Positions 36,305-46,825 of a DNA stretch of 64,000 nt are shown here, piece by piece; position 1 is the first letter of the stretch, and each line of letters opens with the position of its first letter. The notes under the pieces are model-generated. The model was not told the DNA's origin. It saw only the letters and a list, made by a program, of their open reading frames with translations, and searched no databases. The DNA is taken from positions 124,001 through 188,000 of the forward strand of contig NZ_QHJF01000001.1 of the NCBI RefSeq assembly GCF_003259225.1, given 5' to 3'. The DNA comes from Marinomonas arctica (GTDB lineage: Bacteria; Pseudomonadota; Gammaproteobacteria; Pseudomonadales; Marinomonadaceae). The position numbers and the translations under genes are program-made.

Positions 36305-37928
36305 TCACACCCCCTACTTTTCCGCCAACAAAGCGAGATGAGCCATAAAACAGCATCAAGCAAAGTAAAATCAACACCACCGCCACACAGGAACCCTCTG
36401 CCAAACGATAGGAGCCAATGAGCTGAAAAAGATACAAGGGCAAAGACACCAACCCCTGACTGCCGAACAAAGCAATCACCCCCATGTCTCCCAAAGACAG
36501 TAACAGCGCGTAACCTAAAGCCTGAGCCACATTCACGCGCACTAAGGGCCACTCAAGTCGCCACCGCGACCAAGACTGAATACCTAAGCTCAGATAGACA
36601 TTTCGAAAGCGCCGCTCCTGTTGATACATCACCGGCATTAAAGCGCGCAGCACAAATGGCAACGCCATCACCGCATTCACCCACACGACAATCCAGTAGC
36701 TCGACGGCAGCCCCCAACCAACATCTCGTAACGCCAGAAACAGGCCTGTGGCTATTACCAACCCTGGTACCATTAGGATCAAATTGCCTAGATGTTCAAT
36801 TTTATTTGGTAAAAAGGCCAAATATGGACGCCCCATGCAAAACCGTGCAAGCACGGCAAAGCAGATACCAAGCAACACACTCACCAAGGCGGCAGGAAGC
36901 GCAATCTGCAACGATACCAACACCGCCTGCCAAAGCGCCAGAGACTGCAAAGTTTCAAAAAATAGAGGGGAGAAAATAGGACCGAAAATGGCCACAAAAG
37001 GTGGGATTACCAGTACAAACACACACAGCAAGGCCACGCCATCGGCAAACCTTGCCCAATAAGAATCTTTGAGCGGATAACGAGTCAGCGCCAACAAGCT
37101 CACATCTTGGCGATTAACCGGTGCTATACGGTATACAAGCAACGCAAAGAGCGAACATATCATCACCTGCAGCAAAGCTAAAAAACTGGCTTTATTGAGG
37201 TCAAAATCAAACCTGAGAGCTTGATAAATCGCTACCTCCAAGGTGCTAAACTTAGGTCCACCGCCTAGACTCAACACCACAGCAAAGCTTGAAAAGCACA
37301 ACATAAAAATAAGCACAAACGCTCCCGGTAAGACTTTTTTCATGTAATGCCATTCAATCCAACGAAAGGCTGTCCAACGAGTAAAGCCCAACTGCGTAGC
37401 CTGACGCCACTGACCTGCAGGAATCAAATCATACCCTTGCAACAAAAGACGCACAGCCAAAGGCATATTGAAAAACACATGCGCCAATAAAATGCCCGTT
37501 AAACCATACAAGGGAACTTGAATACCCAAAAACTGACTTAACCAACCTGAACGGCCATACACTACGACCAGTCCCAAGATGGCCACTATGGTTGGCACCA
37601 CCATAGACACAGAAAACAACTGTAAGAGTGCACCTCGCCCATAAAATCGTCGGTGCATAAGACAAGAAGCAACAGGAATGGCAATGAGCAAACTAATACC
37701 ACTGCTTAGCAGGGCTTGCCATAAAGAAAAGCGCACAACTCGCCAAAGATAAGGCTGCTGCAAATAGCCAAGCCAAGCATGTAATTCGCTATAGCGCAAA
37801 AGAGCCACCAAGCAGGCCGCTCCCATCAATAGGAAAAAACCGACGCCTAACAGCGCCGGTAACAACCCTTTAATAGATCGAAAAAACAACGATATAACGC
37901 CTGTTATCGCGTCGTGGCGTTTAGCCAC
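36291..37928 (-). CDS. thiP: Thiamine ABC transporter permease ThiP
   Basis: ThiP is a fused double-domain permease. The 545-residue protein has about 12 membrane helices and two binding-protein-dependent transport segments, FKMLCFSSFAV-type loops in each half and EAA-like regions (QWRQATQLGFTRWTAFRWIE; ERRFRNVYLSLGIQSWSRWR). The GTG start at 37926-37928 lies 25 bases inside the end of thiB. Its position between thiB and thiQ settles the assignment. Confidence 0.93.
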   Translation of the reverse strand: MAKRHDAITGVISLFFRSIKGLLPALLGVGFFLLMGAACLVALLRYSELHAWLGYLQQPYLWRVVRFSLWQALLSSGISLLIAIPVASCLMHRRFYGRGALLQLFSVSMVVPTIVAILGLVVVYGRSGWLSQFLGIQVPLYGLTGILLAHVFFNMPLAVRLLLQGYDLIPAGQWRQATQLGFTRWTAFRWIEWHYMKKVLPGAFVLIFMLCFSSFAVVLSLGGGPKFSTLEVAIYQALRFDFDLNKASFLALLQVMICSLFALLVYRIAPVNRQDVSLLALTRYPLKDSYWARFADGVALLCVFVLVIPPFVAIFGPIFSPLFFETLQSLALWQAVLVSLQIALPAALVSVLLGICFAVLARFCMGRPYLAFLPNKIEHLGNLILMVPGLVIATGLFLALRDVGWGLPSSYWIVVWVNAVMALPFVLRALMPVMYQQERRFRNVYLSLGIQSWSRWRLEWPLVRVNVAQALGYALLLSLGDMGVIALFGSQGLVSLPLYLFQLIGSYRLAEGSCVAVVLILLCLMLFYGSSRFVGGKVGGVNVKN

Positions 37929-38917
37929 TCATCCACCCAAGCACCACGGTGTTCAGCCACGTCTTTTGCGGACAACACTAAGTTTTTACTAGGCTTTAAC
38001 GCGCTGTCAAAAGCAGCAGGCAAGGTTTCATCCAACTCAATCACTGGTAACATCCAATTTCCAGTCGCTACCGTAGATTGAAAACCAGGCTGAAGGATAA
38101 ATTGCATGAACTGTTGCGCCAGAACAGAATTAGGGGCATTTTTCATCATAGCGGCGACTTCGATCTGCGGATACAGCCCTTCACTGGCCATTGCAGCCCG
38201 ATACTTAGTTTCACCTTCCACAACGATATGATAAGCAGGGGATGTGGTGTAACTCAACACCACATCCGCCTCACCTTTCAAAAACATACTATAAGCATCC
38301 GACCAGCTTTTCGTCACCGTGACCGTATGGCCCGCTAAACGTGCCCATGCATCTGCAGCGTCTTCACCGTAAACTGACTTCATCCATAACAATAATCCAA
38401 GACCTGGAGTGCTGGTCCTTGGGTCCTGGTAAATCACGCGCAAGTTCGTATTATCCACCACGTCTTTCAAACTGGTTGGAGGATTTTGCAGCGTGTCAGA
38501 GTTATAAATAAAAGCAAAGTGGCCTTGATCAAAGGGCACAAAAATTTTGTCTGACCAGCCTCCAGGGACAGTAACGTTAGACGTATCGACAGAATGCTCT
38601 AGCAATAATCCGCTTTTCTTGGCCGCTTCCATCAAATTCAGATCCAGTCCCAACAGAACATCCGCTTGCGAAGACTGCCCTTCCAGCTGAACTCGAGACA
38701 AAATTCCTACAGAAGAATCTAACGCGACAAAATTCACCTCACAATCACATGTCTTCTCAAAATTGGCTTTAATCTTTGGCCCCGGCCCCCAATCCGACGC
38801 AAACGAATCGTAGGTGTATACATTGAGCGTGTCTTTAGCCAACATCAGAGGCGAGAAAGTAACGCCGACACTGACGATAGCAGCCGAAAAAAGAGTACTG
38901 AATGAGAATGTGTTCAA
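37904..38917 (-). CDS. thiB: Thiamine-binding periplasmic protein ThiB
   Basis: ThiB captures thiamine, TMP and TPP in the periplasm. The 337-residue product has a signal peptide (about residues 1 to 27, ending LMLA-K) followed by TLNVYTYDSFASDWGPGPKI, a strong ThiB hallmark, then CEVNFVALDSS and PRTSTPGLGLLLWM. The start is TTG at 38915-38917, with AGGAG seven bases upstream. A TPP riboswitch lies in the leader. First gene of thiBPQ. Confidence 0.95.
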   Translation of the reverse strand: MNTFSFSTLFSAAIVSVGVTFSPLMLAKDTLNVYTYDSFASDWGPGPKIKANFEKTCDCEVNFVALDSSVGILSRVQLEGQSSQADVLLGLDLNLMEAAKKSGLLLEHSVDTSNVTVPGGWSDKIFVPFDQGHFAFIYNSDTLQNPPTSLKDVVDNTNLRVIYQDPRTSTPGLGLLLWMKSVYGEDAADAWARLAGHTVTVTKSWSDAYSMFLKGEADVVLSYTTSPAYHIVVEGETKYRAAMASEGLYPQIEVAAMMKNAPNSVLAQQFMQFILQPGFQSTVATGNWMLPVIELDETLPAAFDSALKPSKNLVLSAKDVAEHRGAWVDEWLNATTR

Positions 38918-38988
38918 GGTGTCGCTCCTAAAAATAAGTGAGCGGCGTACAGGAGAAACGGCAAGATACGATTGTTTAGCTTGCTACC

Positions 38989-39083
38989 TCAATTCCTACG
39001 CCAGCATGATCTGGATCAGGTTCAGTGGGTTAGCGGTCAATCCGCTTCTCAGCTCTAGCCTTTAACAACCAAAGCACCCCATG
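38989..39083 (-). promoter_or_regulatory. TPP riboswitch (thi box) upstream of thiBPQ
   Basis: Reading the minus strand, the region has GGGGTGC at the 5' end (39073-39079), then GCTGAGA, ACCCACTGAACCTGATC and the 3' signature CATGCTGGCGTAGGAA, which are the conserved parts of the TPP aptamer. The thiB ribosome-binding site AGGAG (38925-38929) can pair with CTCCT at 38951-38955, so TPP binding probably hides it and stops translation. No U-tract terminator is visible, which supports translational control. Confidence 0.93.
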
Positions 39084-39113
39084 AGATAAAGAGTCATTAT
39101 TGTAAAGAGTCGT

Positions 39114-40340
39114 TCAGCGGAAGTCTATTTCCGTAAGCACTCGCGTCACTGCCCCTTGATTTTTTTCGGCAAAACGCAACGCAGTCTGCCCAAGTCGATA
39201 ACGTTGTGACGATTGCCCAGCAAGATCCACCACTACACTCTCTAATTGCGCTTCGTCGTGACAACGAACAGCACCATTCACCTGTAAAAGCTGTTCAGTG
39301 ATGTCTAAAAAATTAAACGTATAAGGCCCCACCAAAACCGCCTTGCCCAGCAGAGCAGGTTCAATCGGATTGTGCCCTCCTCGTTTAATCAGGCTTCCGC
39401 CAACAAAGGCTAAATCGGCAGCCTGATAATAATACATCAGCTCTCCCATCGAATCGCCAATCACAACATCGAAGTCAGACCACTGGTCTGGGGGTATTTG
39501 ACTACGAAGAGCAACCCGCTCAAAAGACTGTTTGGCCAAGGCATACACCGCCTCAAACCGTTCCGGGTGACGAGGGACAAGCAACAACAACGCATTAGAA
39601 AACTTCTGCATAAGGGTTTTATGGATGCGCAATAGCGCTTCATCTTCCCCTTGATGAGTGCTCCCCCCTACCCAAACAAACCGCGAACCAAGTTGACGAC
39701 GCCAATTCGCCTGCAACACTTCAGGAGGAACAGCCAAATCAAATTTAATACTGCCAGTCACCAAGACTTTTTTTGCCCCTAACGCTTCAAAACGCAAAGC
39801 ATCAGCTTGAGCATGAGCCAAAAAACAATCAGGTAGCGCAAACAAAGGACGCGAAACGAGGGGAAACTTCTGATAACGCTGAAAAGAACGATCACTCAAC
39901 CGCGCATTGACCACCTCAACTCGCAAACCTTGCCGCTTGGCCAGCTGCAACAAATTTGGCCAAAGTTCAGTTTCGACAATCAATAAATGCTTACAGGCAA
40001 TTTTATTCAATGCACTTTTAACACTGCAACGCCAATCCATCGGCAAATAACGATGCTCCGCGAAAGGAAAAGCCTTCGCTACCTGTTCCGCCCCCGTTGG
40101 CGTCATTGTTGTCATTAAAAGACGGCGAGTTGGAAACTTTTCACGCCATTGAAGTACCAGTGGCCGAACCGCCAGCACCTCTCCCACAGACGCACAATGG
40201 ATCCATAAATCAGCCTCGACAGAAGGCCAGATACCAAATGCCTCTTTTGCCCGATAATCCGTATAGGTTTTTTTAAAACGCCGAATTTTAAACAACACAA
40301 CTGGCGTTAATAGCAGCAAAGCGATTCGATAAAACCACAT
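39114..40340 (-). CDS. waaA: 3-deoxy-D-manno-octulosonic acid (Kdo) transferase
   Basis: WaaA adds Kdo to lipid IVA in the inner leaflet. The 408-residue product starts with a membrane anchor (FYRIALLLLTPVVLF) and has WIHCASVGEVLAVRPLVLQW with the catalytic Glu in SVGE, LLMTTMTPTGAEQV, then FVWVGGSTHQGEDEALL and GGSLIKRGGHNPIEPALLGK in the nucleotide-sugar site, all hallmarks of the family. It follows msbA by two bases, so waaA is the last gene of an hldE-msbA-waaA operon. ATG at 40340 is the start. Confidence 0.96.
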   Translation of the reverse strand: MWFYRIALLLLTPVVLFKIRRFKKTYTDYRAKEAFGIWPSVEADLWIHCASVGEVLAVRPLVLQWREKFPTRRLLMTTMTPTGAEQVAKAFPFAEHRYLPMDWRCSVKSALNKIACKHLLIVETELWPNLLQLAKRQGLRVEVVNARLSDRSFQRYQKFPLVSRPLFALPDCFLAHAQADALRFEALGAKKVLVTGSIKFDLAVPPEVLQANWRRQLGSRFVWVGGSTHQGEDEALLRIHKTLMQKFSNALLLLVPRHPERFEAVYALAKQSFERVALRSQIPPDQWSDFDVVIGDSMGELMYYYQAADLAFVGGSLIKRGGHNPIEPALLGKAVLVGPYTFNFLDITEQLLQVNGAVRCHDEAQLESVVVDLAGQSSQRYRLGQTALRFAEKNQGAVTRVLTEIDFR

Positions 40341-40342
40341 AA

Positions 40343-42133
40343 TTAAACTGGCGTCTCACTAAATTGCTGGTTATGAAGCTGAGCGTAAGCGCCATTCATC
40401 GCCAATAACTCACTATGAGAACCTTGCTCAATAATTTCACCGTGATCTACAACCGCGATAATATCCGCATTCTCGATGGTCGATAGTCGATGCGCAATAG
40501 CAATGGTCGTTCGATTCGCCATCAAACCATCCAACGCAGTCTGAATCGCTCGCTCAGACTCGGTATCCAATGCCGACGTAGCTTCATCCAAAATAAGAAT
40601 AGGCGCATTTTTCAAAATAGCCCTCGCGATGGCAATGCGCTGGCGTTGCCCACCGGATAGCAGCACACCATTCTCGCCAACCATGGTATCTAAGCCATGA
40701 TCAAGCTCCTGAATGAAATCCCAAGCATTGGCTGCTTTAGCAGCTTCTATCACACTTTCCTCAGCGGCGTTACGCAATGAACCGTAAGCAATATTCTCCT
40801 TAATGGTGCCATTAAAAAGCACCACTTGCTGATTAACCAAAGCAACATTAGAGCGCAACTCAGTTAACTTATAATCATTGATAGCCACACCGTCTATGCT
40901 TAACGAGCCATCATCAACATCATAAAAGCGAGCAATTAGATTTGCCATAGTGGACTTACCACTGCCAGAACGCCCAACTAAAGCCAACGTTTTTCCGGCG
41001 GGCAAAGACAAATTAATATTCGTAAGCGTTTGTTTCTCCGCACCGGGATATTTAAAGGACATTGAACGCCATTCAATATTACCTTTTAAAGAAGTGGCAG
41101 TGGACTGGCCTTTATCAACCTCTTCAGTCAAATCAAGAAAATCAAAAATACTGTAGGAAGCCGCAATGCCTTTTTGCAAAATACTATTTACATCCGTCAA
41201 CTGACGAATCGGCTTCCCCAACATCCCAGCGGCTGTCAAAAAAGCAATAAAGTCACCAGGTGACATATGCGAACTGATAGACGGGCTCAGCGCAAACCAA
41301 ATCAAAATCGCCATCATGACAGCCAGAATAAACTGCACAATAGGTATGTTCAGAGATTTGGTCATTTCCATTTTTAACTGAGAGCGGCGGTTTTCATGAG
41401 CCGCTTTATGAAAGCGCTCAATCTCGTATTCACTGCCACCAAAAATCTTGACGACTTCGTGCCCTTTAATGGCCTCTGAGGCAACATCTGTCACTCCCCC
41501 CATGGCATTTTGGATGCGAGTACTTAACTTACGAAAACGTTTTGAAGCATAAGAAACCACTAAACCAATTAATGGCACGACCAACAAAAACAACAATGAC
41601 AAACGCCAGTTCATGTAGATCATATAACCTAACAAACCAACAACCGTTAAGCCTTCGCGCAATAAAACCCGTATTGCTTGCGTGATAGAACCGATAACTT
41701 GCTCTGTATCATAAGTCAACTTGGCTAACAGACGTCCCGTGGGAATCGAGTGGTAGTAACTCGAAGGCAATAGCACAAGTTTGTTAAACATGTCGGTGCG
41801 CAGATCAAAGACAACGTTATTGGCGACCTTCGCCATAAAATAGTTACCTAAGAAAGTCCCCACTCCTCGCGCAATAAAAACCCCCAAAATAGCCATCGGA
41901 ATTAACAGACGGCTCTCGGAAATATTACCTGCAGAAACAATATCAACAATATGTTTTAAAAGCGCTGCCAAAGCAGGCTCCATGGCGGCATAAATGACAT
42001 AGCCAATCACACTCAGCAGCAAATATATCCAAGACGAGCGTACATAACCTAATAGACGAAAATAGATTTTAACACTCGATGCTGGAGCTTTTTGCAGCGA
42101 ATTTTCAGTCTCAATATTCTCTTTATCTTGCAT
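40343..42133 (-). CDS. msbA: Lipid A export ATP-binding/permease protein MsbA
   Basis: MsbA flips lipid A-core across the inner membrane. The 596-residue half-transporter has six membrane helices in the first 320 residues, then an ATPase domain with Walker A VGRSGSGKSTMANLIARFYD, the signature LLSGGQRQRIAIARAIL and Walker B APILILDEATSALDTESERA. Length is normal (E. coli 582). Its place between hldE and waaA makes lipid A-core the probable substrate. ATG at 42133 directly follows the hldE stop. Confidence 0.95.
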   Translation of the reverse strand: MQDKENIETENSLQKAPASSVKIYFRLLGYVRSSWIYLLLSVIGYVIYAAMEPALAALLKHIVDIVSAGNISESRLLIPMAILGVFIARGVGTFLGNYFMAKVANNVVFDLRTDMFNKLVLLPSSYYHSIPTGRLLAKLTYDTEQVIGSITQAIRVLLREGLTVVGLLGYMIYMNWRLSLLFLLVVPLIGLVVSYASKRFRKLSTRIQNAMGGVTDVASEAIKGHEVVKIFGGSEYEIERFHKAAHENRRSQLKMEMTKSLNIPIVQFILAVMMAILIWFALSPSISSHMSPGDFIAFLTAAGMLGKPIRQLTDVNSILQKGIAASYSIFDFLDLTEEVDKGQSTATSLKGNIEWRSMSFKYPGAEKQTLTNINLSLPAGKTLALVGRSGSGKSTMANLIARFYDVDDGSLSIDGVAINDYKLTELRSNVALVNQQVVLFNGTIKENIAYGSLRNAAEESVIEAAKAANAWDFIQELDHGLDTMVGENGVLLSGGQRQRIAIARAILKNAPILILDEATSALDTESERAIQTALDGLMANRTTIAIAHRLSTIENADIIAVVDHGEIIEQGSHSELLAMNGAYAQLHNQQFSETPV

Positions 42134-43561
42134 TTATAAATTCGCTTTCTCGATAATCGCCGTCGTGGAGTATCCGTCAACAAAGGTTAGAACTTTGACC
42201 TCACCACCATGAGCCAACACATGCTCAGCGCCAACAATGGTTTCTATGGTGTAATCACCGCCTTTAACCAAAACATCAGGCGTTAAAAATTCAATAATTT
42301 CCTTGGGAGTATCTTCATCAAACCAAGTGACCCAATCAATCGCTCCCACCCCCTCAAGTACCGACATGCGGTGAATCAAGTTATTAATGGGGCGCTTCTC
42401 CCCCTTGAGGCGTTTCACTGATGCATCTGTATTCACTGCGACAATAAGTCGATCACCAAGAGCTTTGGCCTGCTTCATATAAGCAACATGTCCCGGATGA
42501 AGAATATCAAAGCAACCATTAGTGAAGACAATTTTCTCACCATTCATTTGCGCCAATTTTATTTGCGCTAATAAATCTTCTGGAGACAACACTCCAAAGT
42601 TTGTGCTGTGCGAACGTTTAAACATAATCGCTTCAAGCTGGTCTGCGCTAATCGAAGCCGTACCTAGCTTTCCAACCACATAACCCGCTGCTTGATTAGC
42701 GTATTCAACCGCATCAATGAAACGTTTACTGGTCACATACACGGCCGTCAGAACAGCGACCACAGTATCGCCCGCTCCTGTCACATCAAACACTTCTTTG
42801 GCCGCTGTGGCTAATGAGAAAGGCGGCTTGCCTTCACTAAACAAAATCAACCCTTCTTCACCACGAGTCACCAATAAAGCTTTCCAACCAAATTGTTCAC
42901 GTAGTGCCTTGGCTTTTTCTTCTAACTCTTTATTCGAATGGCATTTACCTACAATAGTTTCGAATTCAAGCAGATTTGGCTTTACTAGGGTAGCGCCTTG
43001 GTAAATAGAAAAATCGTTGCCTTTCGGATCAACAAAGCTCGGAACTTTCGCAGCGTTAGACAGTTTTATGAGGGTCTGAACGTCTGCTAAACAGCCTTTT
43101 GCATAATCAGAAAAAATGACGGCGTCAGATTCTGGCAAACATTCTTCAACCACGTTCGCCAACGCCTCATTTTGTGAAAGACTGTCTTCACGCTCTTCAA
43201 AATCCAAACGAATAAGCTGTTGGTGACGACTCATTACTCGCAATTTCGTAATGGTTGGCAAGGTTTTCGAACGAATAAACCGGCAGTTTACTCCCTCTTT
43301 TTCTAAACACTGGGTAAGAATATCAGCATTTTCATCCTGACCGACCACTCCAACTAAGGTGACCGACACCCCCAGTTTAGCCAAACCAAGGGCCACGTTA
43401 GCCGCACCACCAGGGCGATCTTCAATGTTGGAAACCTTTACCACTTGTACAGGCGCTTCCGGTGAAATGCGTGAGGTACCACCATGCCAATAGCGATCCA
43501 ACATAACATCCCCAACAACTAGGATGTGTTTATCTTTAAAATTTAGATACGAAGAGTTCAT
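42134..43561 (-). CDS. hldE: Bifunctional heptose kinase/adenylyltransferase HldE
   Basis: HldE makes ADP-D-glycero-D-manno-heptose in two steps. The 475-residue protein has the kinase domain (VVGDVMLDRYWHGGTSRISP, VTGAGDTVVAVLTAVY) in residues 1 to about 320 and the nucleotidyltransferase domain (VFTNGCFDILHPGHVAYMKQ, VKRLKGEKRPINNL) after about 340, ending in DGYSTTAIIEKANL. I chose ATG at 43559-43561, which gives the family length; an upstream GTG would add ten residues. It works with hldD, which lies divergently. Confidence 0.96.
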   Translation of the reverse strand: MNSSYLNFKDKHILVVGDVMLDRYWHGGTSRISPEAPVQVVKVSNIEDRPGGAANVALGLAKLGVSVTLVGVVGQDENADILTQCLEKEGVNCRFIRSKTLPTITKLRVMSRHQQLIRLDFEEREDSLSQNEALANVVEECLPESDAVIFSDYAKGCLADVQTLIKLSNAAKVPSFVDPKGNDFSIYQGATLVKPNLLEFETIVGKCHSNKELEEKAKALREQFGWKALLVTRGEEGLILFSEGKPPFSLATAAKEVFDVTGAGDTVVAVLTAVYVTSKRFIDAVEYANQAAGYVVGKLGTASISADQLEAIMFKRSHSTNFGVLSPEDLLAQIKLAQMNGEKIVFTNGCFDILHPGHVAYMKQAKALGDRLIVAVNTDASVKRLKGEKRPINNLIHRMSVLEGVGAIDWVTWFDEDTPKEIIEFLTPDVLVKGGDYTIETIVGAEHVLAHGGEVKVLTFVDGYSTTAIIEKANL

Positions 43562-43657
43562 AGCCACATAATAATCGATTTTTAGAGACACTCATCTTAT
43601 CATACTCCCTCAACAAGTTGGACATACCTAAAACATACGAAATAAGGCTTTTACACA

Positions 43658-44806
43658 ATGCTGAATTCCGCTCTACTATCTAGCCAATCTTTTTTATTTG
43701 ATGGGCTATTAAAGAATTGGTCGCTTCATGGCATCAATACAGAACAGGGTTTTAGCTATGAGAGTATGAATCATGACTGGACAATAAACGCCATTGACCG
43801 TATTCGCTTACTTACTCAATGCCGCCAACTTTATACTTTTAGCCATGCCTGCCAACGCCATCACACCAAAGATTGGCAAGCATTACTAAAGCCGCTGTTC
43901 GATTTTATTACTTCTCGATACTTCGTTGATGGTCGTTGGATTTTTTCCTTAAATGACGATTTATCGATCAAAGATCAACACTCTGACGCCTATGCTCTCG
44001 CCTTTGTTCTACTGTCCTTTAGCCACTACTACAAAGTGACAAACGATGACAGAGCACTTTTTTATATGAAAGAAACACATCAGTTTCTCTTGAACAATAT
44101 GCAGGCTGAATCCGGCGGCTTTTATGAATCTTTTCCCGTTGATGTTGAACAGACTCGCCGTCAAAACCCGCACATGCATCTTTTAGAGGGCTATATTGCG
44201 GCCTTTGAAGTCACCCAAGATGCTGACTACAAAGCAACCATACAATCCCTTCTTACCTTAGCCTTAGCGCATTTTTACGATAAAAAATCCAAAACACTGC
44301 GTGAGTTTTTTAACTCAGACTGGCAACCACACCCAACGACGGGACATCTGGTAGAACCTGGCCATCACTTTGAGTGGGTATGGTTGCTTTATCAAGCTAA
44401 TAAAATTTTACCTAACTCAGACTATACCGACCTTGCACAGCAACTCTGGCTAACGGCTAGCCGACATGGACTGGCAAATAACGGGGGAATTTACAACCAG
44501 ATCGACGGCAACGACTACCACCCCATCGACAAAGAGAAACGTATCTGGCCGATCACTGAATACCTGAAAGCCATCACGGTTATGCCCATCGGGAAAGAAG
44601 AAAAAGTAGATCGTTTAGAAAAAGCGCTCGACTTTGTGCAACAGCACTATTTACAGCCAAATGGGTGCTGGAATGAATACCTTAATGCCGATAATACGCC
44701 AAAAGACTTTCCACTCCCAGGCACGAGCAGCTATCATATTTTTCTAGGCCTGACAGAAGTGATAGCATGGGCAAAAGCAAATAATGATTTAGAAGATTCT
44801 TTTTAA
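43658..44806 (+). CDS. AGE-family N-acylglucosamine 2-epimerase-like protein
   Basis: The 382-residue product belongs to the (alpha/alpha)6 barrel family of sugar isomerases. It has SDAYALAFVLLSFSHYYKVT, GGFYESFP, NPHMHLLEGYIAAFEVTQDA (with the catalytic His region), GHHFEWVWLLYQANKIL and KEKRIWPITEYLKAI. Members act on N-acetylglucosamine, mannose or sulfoquinovose, and the substrate here is not evident. It is the first gene of a run with hldD, waaF and a glycosyltransferase, 56 bases upstream of hldD, so a role in supplying an LPS sugar precursor is plausible but inferred. Confidence 0.85.
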   Translation: MLNSALLSSQSFLFDGLLKNWSLHGINTEQGFSYESMNHDWTINAIDRIRLLTQCRQLYTFSHACQRHHTKDWQALLKPLFDFITSRYFVDGRWIFSLNDDLSIKDQHSDAYALAFVLLSFSHYYKVTNDDRALFYMKETHQFLLNNMQAESGGFYESFPVDVEQTRRQNPHMHLLEGYIAAFEVTQDADYKATIQSLLTLALAHFYDKKSKTLREFFNSDWQPHPTTGHLVEPGHHFEWVWLLYQANKILPNSDYTDLAQQLWLTASRHGLANNGGIYNQIDGNDYHPIDKEKRIWPITEYLKAITVMPIGKEEKVDRLEKALDFVQQHYLQPNGCWNEYLNADNTPKDFPLPGTSSYHIFLGLTEVIAWAKANNDLEDSF

Positions 44807-44862
44807 GTAAAAAAGTCTGCTTTTCAAGAGACTCTTAACAAAGACAACATAGGACATAAGTT

Positions 44863-45810
44863 ATGTATATAGTCACTGGTGGTGCTGGATTCATTGGCAG
44901 CAATATCATTAAAGCCTTAAATAAAAAAGGCATCACAAACATCCTTCTCGTCGACGACCTGACAGACGGAAAAAAGTGTCTGAATCTATCTGACCTTGAT
45001 ATAGCCGATTACATGGACATGTACGATTTTTTAGAGGCCATTAAAAATGACACCTTGGGTATGAACCCGATGGCTGTTTTCCATGAAGGTGCTTGCTCAG
45101 CCACCACAGAATGGAACGGCAAATATGTGATGGACGTCAATTACCAATATTCAAAAGCCGTATTGGATTTTTGCCTAAAGCATGAAGCGGCCTTCTCTTA
45201 TGCATCCTCTGCTTCGGTTTACGGTTCTGGTCCGGTTTTCCAAGAATCTCGTGAAAACGAAAAACCGCTTAATATGTATGCCTACTCTAAATTTCAATTT
45301 GATCAATATGTTCGTGCTGTGTTGCCGAAAGCGAAAAGCCAAATAGTAGGTTTCCGTTATTTCAATGTCTATGGTCCTCGTGAACAACACAAAGGCAGCA
45401 TGGCCAGTGTGGCTTTTCATCTTCGTAATCAAGTACTGGCAGGCGAAAATCCGAAATTGTTTGGTGCCTACGATGGTTATGAAGCAGGCGGTCAAAGCCG
45501 AGATTTCATATATGTTGAAGATCTCGTAAACACCAAACTTTGGTTCCTAGAAAACCCAGAAAAATCCGGAATTTTTAACCTTGGTACTGGCAAAGCAGAG
45601 CCTTTCCGCACCATCGCGGAAACGGTTATCGCCCATTATAAAAAAGGCGAAATTGAATACATTCCTTTCCCTGAACACTTGAAAGGCGCTTATCAAAGCT
45701 TTACACAAGCAGACATCAGTAAACTGCGTGATGCAGGCTACAAGGGCAATTTTCGTGGTTTAGCACAAGGTGTCCAGGATTACTTAGGTTGGCTTGATAC
45801 ACATGGCTAA
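44863..45810 (+). CDS. hldD: ADP-L-glycero-D-manno-heptose 6-epimerase
   Basis: HldD is the last step in making the LPS heptose precursor. The 315-residue protein has the NAD loop [20 protein letters not shown] at the N-terminus, the [15 protein letters not shown] signature, the YASSASVYG motif and the catalytic Tyr-Lys pair in [28 protein letters not shown] follows. Length is normal. waaF begins within its last codons, an 8-base overlap. Confidence 0.97.
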   Translation: MYIVTGGAGFIGSNIIKALNKKGITNILLVDDLTDGKKCLNLSDLDIADYMDMYDFLEAIKNDTLGMNPMAVFHEGACSATTEWNGKYVMDVNYQYSKAVLDFCLKHEAAFSYASSASVYGSGPVFQESRENEKPLNMYAYSKFQFDQYVRAVLPKAKSQIVGFRYFNVYGPREQHKGSMASVAFHLRNQVLAGENPKLFGAYDGYEAGGQSRDFIYVEDLVNTKLWFLENPEKSGIFNLGTGKAEPFRTIAETVIAHYKKGEIEYIPFPEHLKGAYQSFTQADISKLRDAGYKGNFRGLAQGVQDYLGWLDTHG

Positions 45811-46825
45811 ATATTTAATAGTCGGCCCGTCTTGGGTGGGTGACATGGTGATGGCTCAAAGTCTCTTTATTACACTAAAGCAGCGTGATGAAGAAGCAAT
45901 TATTGATGTCATTGGGCCGAACTGGTCGCTGCCTATTCTAGCCCGAATGCCACAAGTTAGACGGGCTATTTCTCTCCCTACAGGTCATGGGGAGTGGGGC
46001 CTCAGCACACGTCGCAAGTTAGGACATTCCCTTCGTTCAGAAAAGTATGATAATGCGATCGTGATGCCAAGGTCATGGAAATCAGCACTAGTCCCCTTTT
46101 TTGCCAAGGTACCGCATCGCGTTGGCTTTACAGGTGAGCAGCGCTATCTATTACTTAACGATCGTCGCAAGCTCGATAAAAGTATCTTAAACCAAACCGT
46201 AAAACGCTTTACGTCTTTGGGATTGCCCAAAGAGCTAGCGTATCCACCTTTGAATATTCCACCTCCTACTTTAAGCGTCCATCCAGATAATCAGAAAAGT
46301 CTTTACCAACAACACAATTTATCCAATAGGCCAGCCATTGCACTGATGGCTGGGGCGGAATTTGGCCCCTCCAAACAATGGCCTATTGGCTATTTTCACG
46401 AATTAGCGAAAAACGCCATTGACTCGGGTTACCAAATTTGGGTCTTAGGTGGCCCAAAAGACGCTTCGGATGGCGAAATAATAACAAAAGGATTAGGCGA
46501 ATTTGCCCATAATTTATGCGGTAAAACACAATTAGTCGATGCGATAGACCTACTTGCCGCTGCAGAAAAAGCGGTGAGCAATGATTCTGGTTTGATGCAC
46601 ATCGCGGCCGCTGTAGGAACAGAAGTTCACGGCATCTATGGCTCAACCAGTGAAGCGTTCACCCCACCTCTGACAGACAACAAGACCATTCATAACCTTC
46701 ATCTTGAGTGCTCACCTTGTTTTAAACGGACTTGCCCATTGGGGCACACGAACTGTCAAAATCAATTAACGCCAGAAAAAGTCATCAACGCTTTAAATCT
46801 AATGCCTTCGGAATCATCACTATGA
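45803..46825 (+). CDS. waaF: ADP-heptose:LPS heptosyltransferase II
   Basis: WaaF adds the second heptose to the inner core. The 340-residue GT9 enzyme has [58 protein letters not shown] in the ADP site, [20 protein letters not shown] and [17 protein letters not shown] start at ATG 45803; a TTG 9 bases upstream is possible. It overlaps hldD and is followed by a glycosyltransferase gene overlapping by four bases (ATGA). Confidence 0.95.
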   Translation: MAKYLIVGPSWVGDMVMAQSLFITLKQRDEEAIIDVIGPNWSLPILARMPQVRRAISLPTGHGEWGLSTRRKLGHSLRSEKYDNAIVMPRSWKSALVPFFAKVPHRVGFTGEQRYLLLNDRRKLDKSILNQTVKRFTSLGLPKELAYPPLNIPPPTLSVHPDNQKSLYQQHNLSNRPAIALMAGAEFGPSKQWPIGYFHELAKNAIDSGYQIWVLGGPKDASDGEIITKGLGEFAHNLCGKTQLVDAIDLLAAAEKAVSNDSGLMHIAAAVGTEVHGIYGSTSEAFTPPLTDNKTIHNLHLECSPCFKRTCPLGHTNCQNQLTPEKVINALNLMPSESSL

